From Mimachlamys varia (Eukaryota; Mollusca; Bivalvia; Pectinida; Pectinidae), in NCBI GenBank assembly GCA_947623455.1, contig OX392542.1:16189625-16253624 (forward strand): a stretch of DNA of 64,000 nucleotides. Reading direction: 5' to 3'. Under the pieces are notes generated by a model. The model was not told the DNA's origin, made no database searches, and worked only from the letters and a program-made list of their open reading frames with translations. Both the position numbers and the translations under genes were made by a program. How positions within the stretch are numbered: the stretch's first letter is position 1; each line of letters opens with the position of its first letter. Of this stretch, positions 1-11,450 are shown piece after piece.

Positions 1-2498
1 TACGACATTTGCATTTCTGAAATATATTCATTAGATGTGCATTTCAGTGCTGTTTTGTTTTGCACTTATCTTAACTTAAGGAAATGTGCAGTCTTTTAAA
101 GGGAATAGTTTGTGTTCAGGAAACGTCTTAGATTTCTATACGAACCCATATATCCTATAAATGGACGTTCTAACGCACTGATCAATATCATGAGATGTTT
201 CCGAACATAGTTTCACCGATCGTAGGATCAGAACCACGTTTTTGTCTAACCCGAAGAAATACTTTTTAACTGCAAAAAGGCACCAACTTATCATTTAAAA
301 AACTAAATTGAGTCTTAACAGGTTAAGTAGGTCAATGAATTTGGACATTACCCATTTTATTTTATTGTTAAATACAGCTGATTAAAATGTTTTATTGTAT
401 GATATGGCTTTATTTAAATTAGTTTATACCGATAGGATAAGCAAACGAATTTCCACTGATCAAAACAATTTTTGTCTGATTTATGTTTTCAATAGAGCTT
501 GGAAGATATGGGTTCATTTGTCAAATGCATCTTGTCATCATGTTCCACCCATCTGAGAACGTATCCGTGCGAGTGTTGGCTGCTTGTATGTTGTTTTTTT
601 TTTTGTGTTTTTCTAATTAAATAATGAAACATCGTTACAGCCTTCAATCCATTAACTAGTCTATTGACTCGGGTCCCCGCTACATCTGGGAATTTATTGA
701 ACAGTGTCTGGCTTATGATATATGTTACAGTTCTAAAATCGGTAACACGCTGCTTCAAATGTGACGGAATAAAACACACCATAGACAGATTAATCAAATA
801 TAATATATTTATGCAAGGTCGTGATTCAACACGTGAAACTTGAAGTATTTTGAAGCAAGCTCATGGTTAACTTTTGCTCGCAAACCTCGGCAAGAATAAC
901 GTCCAATATCCAGCATTAAACGTATGATCTGAACATAAACAACTAAAAAATCAATTGTTTTAAAATAACTCCTTCGCCAGATCTTCAAGCATTCGTTTAA
1001 GTAGCATCATTGCCCATGTTATTTCCAATGTACATGTATCAAGATCGACCAGATCGAACTTTGATCCCCGTAAGAATGTCCCAGTTCGTTTTATTTTACA
1101 AGCAAGCTACTATATCTCCCTAATTTAGTCTATTTGATGGTTGTGTTACTGTCTATGGTTCCTTTACGTAGGTATTCGACGGGTGTTTTCCCCTGCGTTC
1201 GACTCCAATTAATATACCGACCAAATAAACAAGTACTAGACTAGTATTCATGTTCCACTCATGGGTGTCTTTTAAATGCACGGATTCAATCGATGGCGTT
1301 GGTTTTGGTATTACGTAGGCAGAGCTTTTTGTACTATTTTGATGCAAAAAAAACATACACCTAGATACAACAAAATAGAAACCAATATACTGAATGCAAA
1401 AATCAGGCGAGGGCTAAATCCAAGAATTTTCTCGTCAAGGGGAGACTAAATTACGGATTATCCTGGTCAGGATGGAACAAAATCGACATTTTTCTATTTA
1501 AAGAAAGGACCTGAATTTAGACATTATCCGTATCGGATGTGGTATTTGTTAAAATGCGTCAAGATTAGGACTAAATGCAGGATAATAAACAATTCATTTG
1601 GCATGTAAGATGACTTTTTTCCTCTTTTAAATTGAAATACTCAACAGTATCCAACACTTAGTCACGTGATTATTAAACAGAACAGTGATATGTTATTACC
1701 TCAGTTGTTTAAATAGCCTGTCATGTTCCCCTAACTTAGCGATGGAGTGATTAAGTACGTGATGCCAAGAATGAAGCGTGCATGAATATTAATGCACTGA
1801 AGTTTGCCTACGATTCTATATAATACAGCACGGGTGAGAATGGGTAGCGATATAAACCTCGTCTCTATAGAAACCATCTTAAGATTTTAATTGCTTGTTC
1901 GATCTTCATATTGCCTCTGCATCTCTTGGGTATCACTGCTTCTAATTAGGTTTTAAAATACACCGTCATTTTGCTGAAGAAAGAAAGCTAAATGATGATA
2001 TTTCACTATTAAAGTCATCACGCTAGAAACGTGAACAAATTACCAATGTCGTATATCCTAGCAACAAATACCGCTTATCTCGCTAATTCTCGAAACAAGA
2101 TTACCTAAATCTCGGGGGGTCGGTAGCCGCTCCAATATTGCTTCCTGTCCTCATTCTAATGACTCAGCGCGCCAATAGGTCTATTTTTGTATAGCCTTTT
2201 TACCTATATACACTGTCTTGCACTTAATTGCCGTTTTGTATTACTTTCTGAGCATCTCATTCTTATCGCATTTTTCTAACGCAAAGCTGAACGTCTGATG
2301 CAATTTTTTGTTTGGTTTTTCCTCCAAAGAAACTTCTTGAAAATATTTTATCATAAATGAATTTCCATTTCATGAAATTACTAAACGAAGATGGAAATTT
2401 CTGCAATCACCGAATCTCTGATGAATTCTTACATAACCTCACTACTTCAGTAGACAATGTGTTTAGTGAAGTAATAATATGTCATTCCTTGAGACTTA
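1..2498. other. gene-free stretch, nothing recognised
   Basis: AT-rich single-copy-looking DNA. Short open frames (for example 489-797 minus and 1153-1356 minus) show no recognisable domain, no splice context and no codon bias. I see no repeat, promoter or RNA gene that I can support. Confidence 0.5.
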
Positions 2499-2969
2499 TA
2501 GCGTGTTCCATTAAGCGGCACGTTCCAGATAAGTTGACTTGGAACTGGTCCGCTAAATGAAACATAACGTTCCGAATTTCGTTCCTGTGGGTAAACATCT
2601 TAAACTCAAAAAGGAAAATGAAGCGACTTTTCCGGAAATAAGCAAAAAAGTTCAGTCATAAATCTGCAAAACAATGCGAGTTATCGCTTTTAATTACATA
2701 TTTTACACACTATGATGACACTAAGAGTCGGATATGATATATTTTATTGATAAAATGTATTCTAACTGATTACAGTTATATCCATTTACAATTTATTGAA
2801 CATCTGAAACGAAAACCTTTTACTGGCTGCCATATTGGATCCAACTTGGAACCCTCAAATGAGACGTTCCCGACGAACAGGTTCGTTCCGGCGGAAGGTC
2901 GCATTCCATTTAGCGGAACGACTGGTTCGTTCCGGAACAACCGAACGTTCCGCTGAATGGAACACGCTA
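2499..2969. mobile_element. non-autonomous DNA transposon with imperfect terminal inverted repeats
   Basis: The left end (2499 onward) reads TAGCGTGTTCCATTAAGCGG. The right end (to 2969), reverse-complemented, reads TAGCGTGTTCCATTCAGCGG. The similarity continues more weakly for about 80-100 bases on each side and includes a shared CCGCTAAATG word. The interior is full of GGAACG/CGTTCC words and has no transposase. Flanking bases are TTA on the left and CTA on the right, compatible with a 3-bp target duplication of PIF/Harbinger type with one change, but too short to decide. The class is therefore open. Confidence 0.65.
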
Positions 2970-3409
2970 CTAATTTTCCGCCATCTTGGTTTGATAAAAA
3001 AAGCATGATTTCATCAGTTTATTAATTAAATGAAAAAAAAAAAACATGCTAGTACAAGAAATCATTACAAACACCAGTATTTTACAAAGTCATGTCCAGC
3101 TACATAATGATGACTGTCCTTACTTTGTCGTAAAGGAAATGTAATCCTAATTAGACAATGACGCTCCTATCCCTGAAATTTGAACGGACGCTCTGTACAT
3201 ACGGGCATTGTTGCTGTCATCTAACGTCTATTAAACCGTCACTATACGTGTACATTATACAACATTGAACGATGCCTTTGGTCACAGGGTCATGAGAATT
3301 TGCTACAGCTAGTTTTGGACCTAAACTAGTGTTTTTCACACAAATGCAAGCAGGACTTTCAACTAGGTTGACTCGAAAAAGGTCATAATTAAGAGAAGTA
3401 CACGTGTGC

Positions 3410-3612
3410 CTCAGCTTAGTGGTCAAACGTCGGACTTCCTACTACTAATAGCTCTCCACCTCTAGATTGCAGCTTCGATACCTACGTTTGGGCTGTCGCC
3501 AGGCACTAGCCGTTTGTTTTTCTCCTGTAACTGCCTTTCCTCCATCTTTAAAAATTGACACTCCCCTAAATGACCCTGACTGTTATCAGGATGTAAAACA
3601 AAACAAACACCA
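3410..3612 (+). mobile_element. degenerate tRNA-derived SINE, family S2
   Basis: This diverged copy matches the better-preserved S2 copy at 4134-4365. The order of parts is the same: a GTGGTCAAACG start, a CTCTCCACCTCTAGAT block, a decayed B box (GCTTCGATACC), a GCCAGGCACTAGCCG block, and the tail TGACCCTGACTGTTATCAGG followed by an A-rich AAAACAAAACAAAC end. No target duplication could be recognised. Confidence 0.6.
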
Positions 3613-4133
3613 CGTTCAACAGGACCGATTCTTCTAGATCACATCGAACAATGGTGTGCGTAAGCTGATAAACAACCCTGGACAACTTTTGTTGGTTATG
3701 AGGTGTTTATTAGGGATATGGCGCTAACCTTGACAATGACCATTGAGACTGTCTCGTTACGTTTATGATTGGTTTCAAGTTTAAAGGAATTCCAAAATGG
3801 AAATAAGGACATAAAACTTGATGAACTAATGTCTTGTGTTTACGATCAGATCAAAATGGGCCATAAATTCGCCACACACTGTATCCTAGCGTTACAGAAT
3901 GGATTACAGAAACCATCACTTAAGTCGTTAAACGCGTCTAAGGTTTCTCATTAAGAGTATACTATATCACTAATCACGTATCATCTTTTCTTATTTCACG
4001 ACACGAAAGAGTTCCAGTCACGACCTCCGTCGCCAGCCGAGCTTCTAGAATGAACGAAATGTATATTTAACGCTACACTACTACTAAGGCCTACTAATAC
4101 TACTTCAGCTGTACTTCTTTCTACTAGGGGGGC

Positions 4134-4365
4134 GTGGTCTACTTCTACTATGGGGTCGTGGTGGCCGAGTGGTTAAGGTGTCCCGACATTCTGCCATTAG
4201 CCCTCCACCTTAAAGTAACGAGTTCGAACCTTCGTGGGGCAGTTGCCATGTACTGACCGTAGGTCGGTGGTTTTTCCCCGTGCAATCCCTCTACCTCCAA
4301 ACCATTGCATATCATATAATGACCCTGGCTGTTAATAGGACGTAAATCAAAATAAACCAAACTAG
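4134..4365 (+). mobile_element. tRNA-derived SINE, family S2, with target-site duplication
   Basis: The 5' part is Leu/Ser tRNA-like, with an RNA polymerase III A box around GGTGGCCGAGTGGTTAAGG and a B box GAGTTCGAACC. The body contains CAGTTGCCATGTACTGACCG, and the 3' tail contains CCCTGGCTGTTAATAGGACG followed by an AAATCAAAATAAACCAAAC end. The copy is flanked by a 13-bp direct repeat, CTACTAGGGGGGC at 4121-4133 and CTACCAGGGGGGC at 4366-4378, with one mismatch, as expected from target-primed insertion. The open frame on the other strand (4148-4360) is a shadow of the element. Related copies in this window lie at 3410, 7858, 19236 and 24404. Confidence 0.85.
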
Positions 4366-4913
4366 CTACCAGGGGGGCCTCAGCTGGATCTTCCTATAAC
4401 TGTACTTCATAAACTAGGGACTCAATAGTTTCGTGAGTAGCGTGCTCCGTCAATTTCAGTAAGTAACTCATAAGATTAAGTGATTCTAGACAAGAACCAA
4501 AATTCCTCTGTTCTGTCTCACCTCAGACAGATTCGCCTGGTCCGAAGGACCAATGTGAGCTTATGCCATATCATGGCTACCTATGTCCGCCGTCCCTGTA
4601 ATAGTCTCAGATGAACAGACACTTTAGATGTATGTACATTTTAGACTTAGAACTACACAACTTAGTTTTCTTATCTACAGTCGGCACTTCATCCTCAAAC
4701 AATCCGCATGCTTCCGGTAAATCTGTTCGTAGCTGTGGTCCGAATGACAAAGCGACACTGAGTTGATCGTCAGCCTCGTTTGGAATCACCATTTTATAGT
4801 CGAAATAAAACTAATTTATGACTAGGGCTGTGACTATGTTTTTGGAAGCTATATATTTTTACTCGAGTTACGACCTGATATGTTCGATTCGAAATTTGGA
4901 TGATACATAACCG

Positions 4914-5167
4914 CGACCTATCACGTGATGTACATGGTCACTAAACAGGCAATCTCGTCCGCCTGAACTCCCCTATCGACAGTAATGGTACGACCTATCA
5001 CGTGATGTACATGGTCACTAAACAGGCAATCTCGTCCGCCTGAACTCCCCTATCGACAGTAATGGTACGACCTATCACGTGATGTACATGGCCACTCAAC
5101 AGGCAATCTCGTCCGCCTAAACTCCCCTAATGCCAGTAATGGTACGACCTATCACGTGATTTACAAT
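4914..5167 (+). repeat. 77-bp tandem repeat, 3 copies plus a partial
   Basis: Units begin with CGACCTATCACGTGATGTAC at 4914, 4991 and 5068, and a fourth truncated unit starts at 5145. Copies 1 and 2 are almost identical and copy 3 has a few changes. Each unit opens with the palindrome TCACGTGA (E-box core CACGTG). Confidence 0.9.
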
Positions 5168-7857
5168 GTCACTCCTTCAACATCGATAAAATGTCGACAA
5201 AGCCGTGTTTTTGAATGACAGAATTTCCCAAATTACTCTTGAACTATTGTTTCAAAGGAAACTTGACCAGGTATACATGTGAATCAATATGATCATAGAC
5301 CCGGGGACACTAAACCTGAATAGGGCGTTCCTTTAATCAGCAGACTAAAGTACAGACCCTTGTTTGTGTAGACAGAAGGCTATAAACCCGTGCTAATGAT
5401 CAGAGAAAAGATATCAAACAATTCACCATAATAGACTCCTACAGCACACAACATAGAAATGGTCAATGTAAATTCTACACGATGAAAGACGTTTCTTGGT
5501 ACTGAATTATATGTCATTATCCAGAACAACGCAGGTTTTGTCTTTGTTCTCGGCCATTACTCGCGGGGATAATGCCACACAGGCTATGTGTGTTGTCGCT
5601 AAATAATTAGGTACGGCCATAAGCAAACGCTTCCATAACAAGCCTTGTTTACCATTTCTACTGTATAATTCACTTGTGAAAAACATTTAACATTGATAAA
5701 ACGGATGTGCTAACCATATTACAAAATTAGTGTCAAAACAGTTCGGCTGGTATCAATTTTCCGGTAGCCATGAACTATAGTAGCTTGTACTATGAAGTTC
5801 CTTATATCAGTAAAAGTTCCACGTGGTAATCATGCGCACAATGTGTCTTTGACACCCTATCGTAACACGCGCCCCGCACAACCACTCGGGTATTTTCTAA
5901 ACATTATACTCATCGCCAGTGAAGCATTTTTCCGGCTGACTCAATATGACGTTATTGAGTTTTGGCGTTTGAAATTCTAAAATACTATTTCAATATCATT
6001 TTTGAACGGAAGGTCGGCCTGCCCTGGGTTGATGCCGTGTCTATACCGATTCCAACGACTCGCATGACGAAGCTAATGATTTGAAAACATTTTATTTATC
6101 CTTATTGTCCTGTTGGTAACATGATAGAGACAAAATTACCTTTTTTACCTTTAATTTACCTTTATCGATCGAATTACCTACGTATCTATGTTTTATCGTG
6201 TTATCTCGCACTTTCCGAGAACTCAACATAAATGCGTCTCTTTGTCTTATGTCTTAAATACACCATTTATTACAGGACCTACACAGGATACCACTTTGTA
6301 ACATCCTTCCCAGGAATACTTCCCAAGGATTCTGTAAAGGTCAGCTTGTTAGCCATAATGGCACTTTGGCTCGTAACGAAGACCGCGCGCAAAACCGGAA
6401 GTTCAACCGGAACTACCTAAATTGGTATGTGGACGAGCACTGTCGGCTTATAAATCGGAGTATGGAGTCTCTGTATGAGTATTACGTTTCGATATAGTAA
6501 TTTGGTAGGCCGTAATCAATGCATTGATTATTTACGATATATACATTTTATTGCGTCAAGTCTCGCAGCAATCGGTGACGCAATGACAGATATACTGACG
6601 TTAATCTTACGCTACGTAAGTTGTTTTTAGCAAAAACATCCATGCAAACGACAAAATAGTGAGTTACAAAATGGGTCACAACAAAATCTTAAATCTTCTG
6701 TCGGGAAGATCTCGAGTTCGACATTTAAGACTTTTAGTCTACGATTGGATATATCTCTTTCATACCCTCAGGATAACGAATGATCCTTCTTGGTTCCAAC
6801 TTCGAATAGATGTTTCCGTTGGTGAATCAAGCGGAAATACATGCTAGTTATTGAAAACATACGTATTCGGGGCCTATATTTCACGATACCAACGTAAGCA
6901 TTTGAGGTGCAAGTAAATACATATTCCTCTTCTGTAATGCATCAAATACTCAACATTGAAAGCGAATGACATTAGAATAATTATTCTAAACACAAGACAA
7001 ACCAACAGAACTATGATACTAGAATATTTTAGTTTGTACGATCTGTCAACAAATTAATATAGCTACAAGAGCACCGGAGGTGGATGCATGATACGATACG
7101 CCAGTCGGACACTATCAGAAGTATAATGATATTAAAATAGGCAATGTCAAAAGTTAGGTGCAAAACAGGTGAAATAGATGTTTTAACTGGACTAGGTTGT
7201 CTAGTTGTGAGCACAAATTTAAGCAAAGGTCTATCAAGGTTGAACCATATTGGTTGTAAACTGTAGGAGATCGCCATACAATCAAAGGTTTATGGTAGAA
7301 ATGCATGTGCTACATAATGCCAATATTAAGCAAACACGCAATGCTGTTACGCACAAAACAAGACAACAAAATCTGAAATATGTGTTTAATGTAAGTGCTT
7401 TAAAAATGCATCAGTTACTAAGTCCTTTGTAAATAAATCTAACAAATATCGTCATATTAAACTGCCGTATCCAAAAACATCATTTCATGTCATGATAATT
7501 AAGCCTACCAAGATTGAAAGATATTAATTGAAAAATATAGAAGATTACGGCGGTAACGCATGACCATGACAATCGAAAGGCCACCAGATTCATTTTGCAA
7601 TATGCAAAACCTCATAGGATACCAAGCACACATGTCAATTTACTTTCAGTTAAAATGTGCACAAGTTGTCAACTCCTATGCCGCGGAAAGGTGAACAATT
7701 ACAGCAAAACCCTTTATAGGAATTTTAAAAAAAATCCAAAAAGAGTTCTTGCATTTTGTATATAATGTCCGTATTTGAAAATAAAAGGGACGTATAACGC
7801 CGCCAAATGTTGTCGTTATTTCACAACTTATTTTATCTGTTTCGTAAATAAGCATCC
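5168..7857. other. gene-free stretch, nothing recognised apart from one palindrome
   Basis: No supported gene. Small frames near 5792, 6232 and 6659 have no recognisable product. The only structure noted is a perfect 18-bp palindrome, TTAGAATAATTATTCTAA, at 6972-6989. Confidence 0.5.
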
Positions 7858-8368
7858 TTGGTTCGGTTTAGTTTGGTTGGGTTGGATTTGGTTTGGTTTG
7901 AATATTTTTACGCCCTATTAAGAGCCAGTGTCATTTAAAGACGGCCTCCTTGTGTATGCGATGTGTGTGTGTGTGTTGAGAGCGTGTGTAATTGGGAGGC
8001 TGCAGTATGTTCGTGTTAGTCTTCTTGCGATAGTCCGGATCTTTTGCCTAAATAAAGTGCTACCACACTGTAGTCTACTGCCGAAGGCACCAGCAGAACA
8101 CCCACTCGGTTACATTATACTGACAACATGTGAACCAGTCGTTCCACTTCCATAATGCTGAGCGTCAAGCAGGGAATCGTAAACATCATTGTACGAGAAA
8201 CCCATAGCCTTCCTCACAGGGCCGAGCACTCAATTAAAAGTGACTTAGTGTCGAATAAGAAATAAGGAAGGCAAAAGTAATTTAGAAAGAACGGAAGAAA
8301 TGAGATCCAAATTTTAGTCGCCTCTTACGGTCATGCAAGGAGCAGCAGGTATACTTCTTACATCTAAC
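7858..8368 (-). repeat. old dispersed repeat with an S2-like tail on the minus strand
   Basis: The left edge is a GGTTTAGTTTGGTTGGG-type tract followed by TTTACGCCCTATTAAGAGCC, the reverse complement of a SINE S2-like tail (GGCTCTTAATAGGGCGTAAA then an A-rich end). The remainder, up to AGTCGCCTCTTACGGTCATG and GCAGCAGGTATAC near 8368, resembles dispersed repeats I associate with bivalve genomes; that link is from memory. It is diverged and contains a GT microsatellite near 7961. No protein is encoded. Confidence 0.5.
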
Positions 8369-9084
8369 ATGCAAGACAGAAAAGCATCCTAAAAAGTTTG
8401 ACGAAAATTGGTCATTAATATTATTGTTTGAGTTATCGCATACAATTTCCATACGGACAACGCCATATCATCGGCCGTCCGGACTTCGACGGGCGTATAA
8501 AAAGGAGTCATGTCAATATATATCAAGTCTTTTATCTACCACAACAGGAGAGTGTTAATCAACTTACAGGGTATCGGATAAACATTACAACTGTTGAATA
8601 ACATTTTGTTTATAACACTACACGAGGAATGATATTTACCATATCCAATAACCTTTATATCTTCCATACTTGATTTTAGAAGGGAGACAGCACTATATAA
8701 ATATACCCGGCATGAAGTTCTAAGACTATTCCCCATCACAACGAACCAATCAATACATCAAAATGACATCACATGACAATCGTTCCATCTACATCATATT
8801 TATAACACGTGGATCAAGCCAATCAAGTTATATACAGGCGGGGCCTTAACCGACCTCGAACCTCCTACATGTATTTGTAATCCTAGCAGACCTCTACATT
8901 GAAATGGTGACAGCAAATGCATTGTTTATGGCCGTAATACGTCTGCGGTTTAAGGTATAATTTTTTGCAATATCCCTGCGATGCTCCTATCAATATAATA
9001 AATAAGATGAAATCGTGTTTTTTGGAGATAAAGACTCAAGCATGTTTCTGGTTTCATTTCGATCAAGTCTTGGTTTTCCTGTAT
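8369..9084. other. gene-free stretch, nothing recognised
   Basis: AT-rich sequence without a supported gene or repeat. It borders the minus-strand pseudogene that ends at 9085. Confidence 0.45.
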
Positions 9085-9530
9085 TATTTCTCAAAGCGAG
9101 GATAGGTGTTGATTACTGGCAAAATCGAAGAAAAGACCATCGAAAACAAACTCCACACCTTTATATTGTTTAGGGTTACTATAAAAGGCCGTGAACTCGA
9201 CTCTTAAAATAGTCACTGCATTTTCGCTGTAAAATAACTTCTTGCTTCCTCGGGAACTACATATGTGCATATCTATCTCAAATGGAAATGGAGAAAACAG
9301 CTTCAAATTACAACTGTTCATAGAAACAACTATTGATTCAGTATTAACCGAGGCTAGGTTTTCTTCTGTATAAAGTTATGGTATGTATCTTTATGGTTGG
9401 AAATTCGAGATTATTTGTTTCCCCCAAAAAACTATCAAGTACCGTTATTAAATTGAAATGAGAGCTATATTTCATAGGAAATGTTCTTGTAAGAAGATGC
9501 TTGACTCGACAGAAAAGCATCCCTCTACAC
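9085..9530 (-). pseudogene. decayed CUB-like exon fragment, copy A
   Basis: On the minus strand this region aligns along about 445 bases with the plus-strand region 14095-14540. Conserved translated words include TESIVV, FDGL and the pattern YSNPKQYKGVEFVFDGL. The spacing of hydrophobic strands followed by F-x-S-N-x-x-x-Q-Y-K-G-x-E-F-x-F is reminiscent of the C-terminal half of CUB domains, which are extracellular beta-sandwich modules. Upstream in the same frame there are stop codons (two within about 20 codons of the conserved part), so this copy is not functional as one exon. The longest surviving frame is 9091-9321. The CUB call is tentative; duplication and decay are directly visible. 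Confidence 0.45.
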
Positions 9531-9837
9531 TGAACAACACGAGGTATATAATAGGGTATGTTTATAGTATGATCACAGGGGATTCGTTTATTTCTGTTTT
9601 TATTAATATTTCTACATTTTTATGCTCTTAAAAACTGTAACCATTATCCTTATGAGATGTTTGATGACAAAAGAAATGTTATCGACAGAAGTAAGTCTAT
9701 AATATCAGCAAGAGCCTTCAAACACATCTTTCTGAAGTTCCACAATGCAAGAAAGTTATCTTCGAACTCGTTCCAAGCAGCTTTCAAACATTGTCTTTGT
9801 TTCTAATATTCTGCTATGACACCTAACAGTAATCTGA
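9531..9837. other. spacer between pseudogene copy A and repeat R
   Basis: AT-rich, with no recognisable feature. On the minus strand the order is R, spacer, CUB-like fragment. The same order is found on the plus strand at 13808-14540, so this spacer may belong to the same duplicated block. Confidence 0.4.
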
Positions 9838-9975
9838 TGCTTACTCTTCCGGAATACCTGGTCTTATCCTCTTGTACTTTTACGATAGTCTCAATTTAAA
9901 TGTTTCATTTGTTCATATGTTTAACCGTTTTTGAGTTCGGATTATGGTTTTGTTGACGCTTTGGTATTCACTGAT
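9838..9975 (+). repeat. dispersed repeat R, partial copy
   Basis: Shares CTTACTCTTCCGGAATACCT, TCTTGTACTTTTAC, TTTTGAGTTCGGATTATGG and TTTGTTGACGCTTTGGTATTC with the other R copies in this window (11125, 13808, 15400, 16020, 16690 and 26731). R is not tandem: copies are spread over 17 kb in both orientations. It has no intact reading frame. Confidence 0.75.
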
Positions 9976-9984
9976 TTTTTTTCG

Positions 9985-10256
9985 CGTGGTGAGTCTTTAA
10001 TGATTTATGTAACCTCCCACAATGTCCCGATAATGCCACGTGGTGTGTATTTATGTAACTTCCCACAATGTCCCAATAATGTCACGTGGTGAGTCTTTAA
10101 TGATTTATGTAACCTCCCACAATGTCCCAATAATGTCACGTGGTGTGCCTTTAATGACTTGTGTAATCTCTCACAATGTCCCTATATATAATGTCACGTG
10201 GTTTGTCATTAATAGATAATATAACTTCCAACATTGTTCCTTTAATAATACGCGGT
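9985..10256 (+). repeat. about 54-bp tandem repeat, 5 units
   Basis: Units start with CGTGG(T) at 9985, 10039, 10085, 10139 and 10197, and a remnant starts at 10251, giving spacings of 54, 46, 54, 58 and 54. Shared blocks are TTTAATGATTTATGTAACCT, CCCACAATGTCCC and TAATGTCACGTGG. Most unit junctions carry the E-box core CACGTG. The last unit is the most diverged. Confidence 0.85.
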
Positions 10257-11124
10257 GACCATTTGATGACATTGCCCTGTCGTGTCAGCCGACTGTAAAC
10301 TTTTCTGCAGTACCATATGACGACATTTCTCTGTGTCTAACCTCTCCTTAAGCCGTCGTTACGGTGATAAACAATAATCGGCTTTGGCATCTGAAGTTTA
10401 ATCTACTAAACGATCATTTTATAGAAAAAAAGTCGGTATTAATGACCTAAATAGAGGTATTTAGTATAATGCAGACTCATACTTCATCACTGAATGTAGG
10501 GAGGCCCATGAGCGCAAATCATGGTGCAAAACACGAGTCGCAAGGGGAAAGGCTCGCTCTGGAATTTGTATTGAACAATGCAAGACAATCGGTTTCAAAT
10601 TGATCAATATAGGGCACAAATTAAAAATTCATGGATTTGATTTCGTGACTTATCAAAGAGGACTGGGGCAAAGTATATGGGACCGATGTATACAGTGAAA
10701 CTAAACTACCCAACAACCTTCTAATGTAGAGGGAATGTCAGAATGTTCCCTCAAAGAATAAGTGGATGTTGCTTGGTGTGAACGCTATGCATTTTTTTAA
10801 AAGATTGTGATAAAGAAGAAATAAAACGAAATGCTGAAATCTATTAATTATAAAACTACGTTATTCTGTAAGCTAATGTAAAGATGATGGGTTGTGAAAT
10901 ATTAGCAGCAATTAAACATAAGATTCAAATATTTGTTTTGCATCGCAAAATGATCTCAATGCCATAGAATATCTACATAACAAATCCAAATAAAATCAGG
11001 CTACATATTAATGATGACTAATCAGGACCCGACCTAAAACGGACATTTTGGCAATCCAAAACAATACTTGACCCTTATGTGCATACATTATGATCAATTA
11101 CAATCCAGTCTGTAACAAAATTAT
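10257..11124. other. gene-free stretch, nothing recognised
   Basis: No supported gene, repeat or RNA. One short inverted word, GGGAATGTCAGAATGTTCCC, occurs near 10731-10750. Confidence 0.45.
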
Positions 11125-11450
11125 ATTTCAAACTCAAAATCTTAATAAAACTAGGGACAAAATATGCGTAAAGGAAATATTTACATGGAGACCCATCAAA
11201 AAGTACAAGAGAATAAGACAATGTGTTCTGGAAGAGTAAATTAAACGTCCTCTGTATCATTGACGACACCTGTCATCTAAATCTTTAGGTAAATCTGTAG
11301 GTCACATCCAAGTTAACGTCAAGTCTTACTCAAAGTTAAAATTGAGATACCAACAACAGCAACAAGGCATACTAATGAGTTTATTAACACACGCCCATCC
11401 GTATATCATCCTCGAATACAGAATAGTTGTCAATGAGACCAAGATACCAT
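11125..11450 (-). repeat. dispersed repeat R, near full-length minus copy
   Basis: Contains the reverse complement of the R core (ACATGGAGACCCATC, AGTACAAGAGAATAAGAC, GACGACACCTGTCAT). It extends through CAACAAGGCATACTAATGAG, which is matched in the copy at 26731-27055. Diverged, non-coding. Confidence 0.7.

Noticed and set aside
4121..4133. CTCF motif in CTACTAGGGGGGC
   Set aside because: One G too many for the core, and the word is explained as the SINE target duplication.
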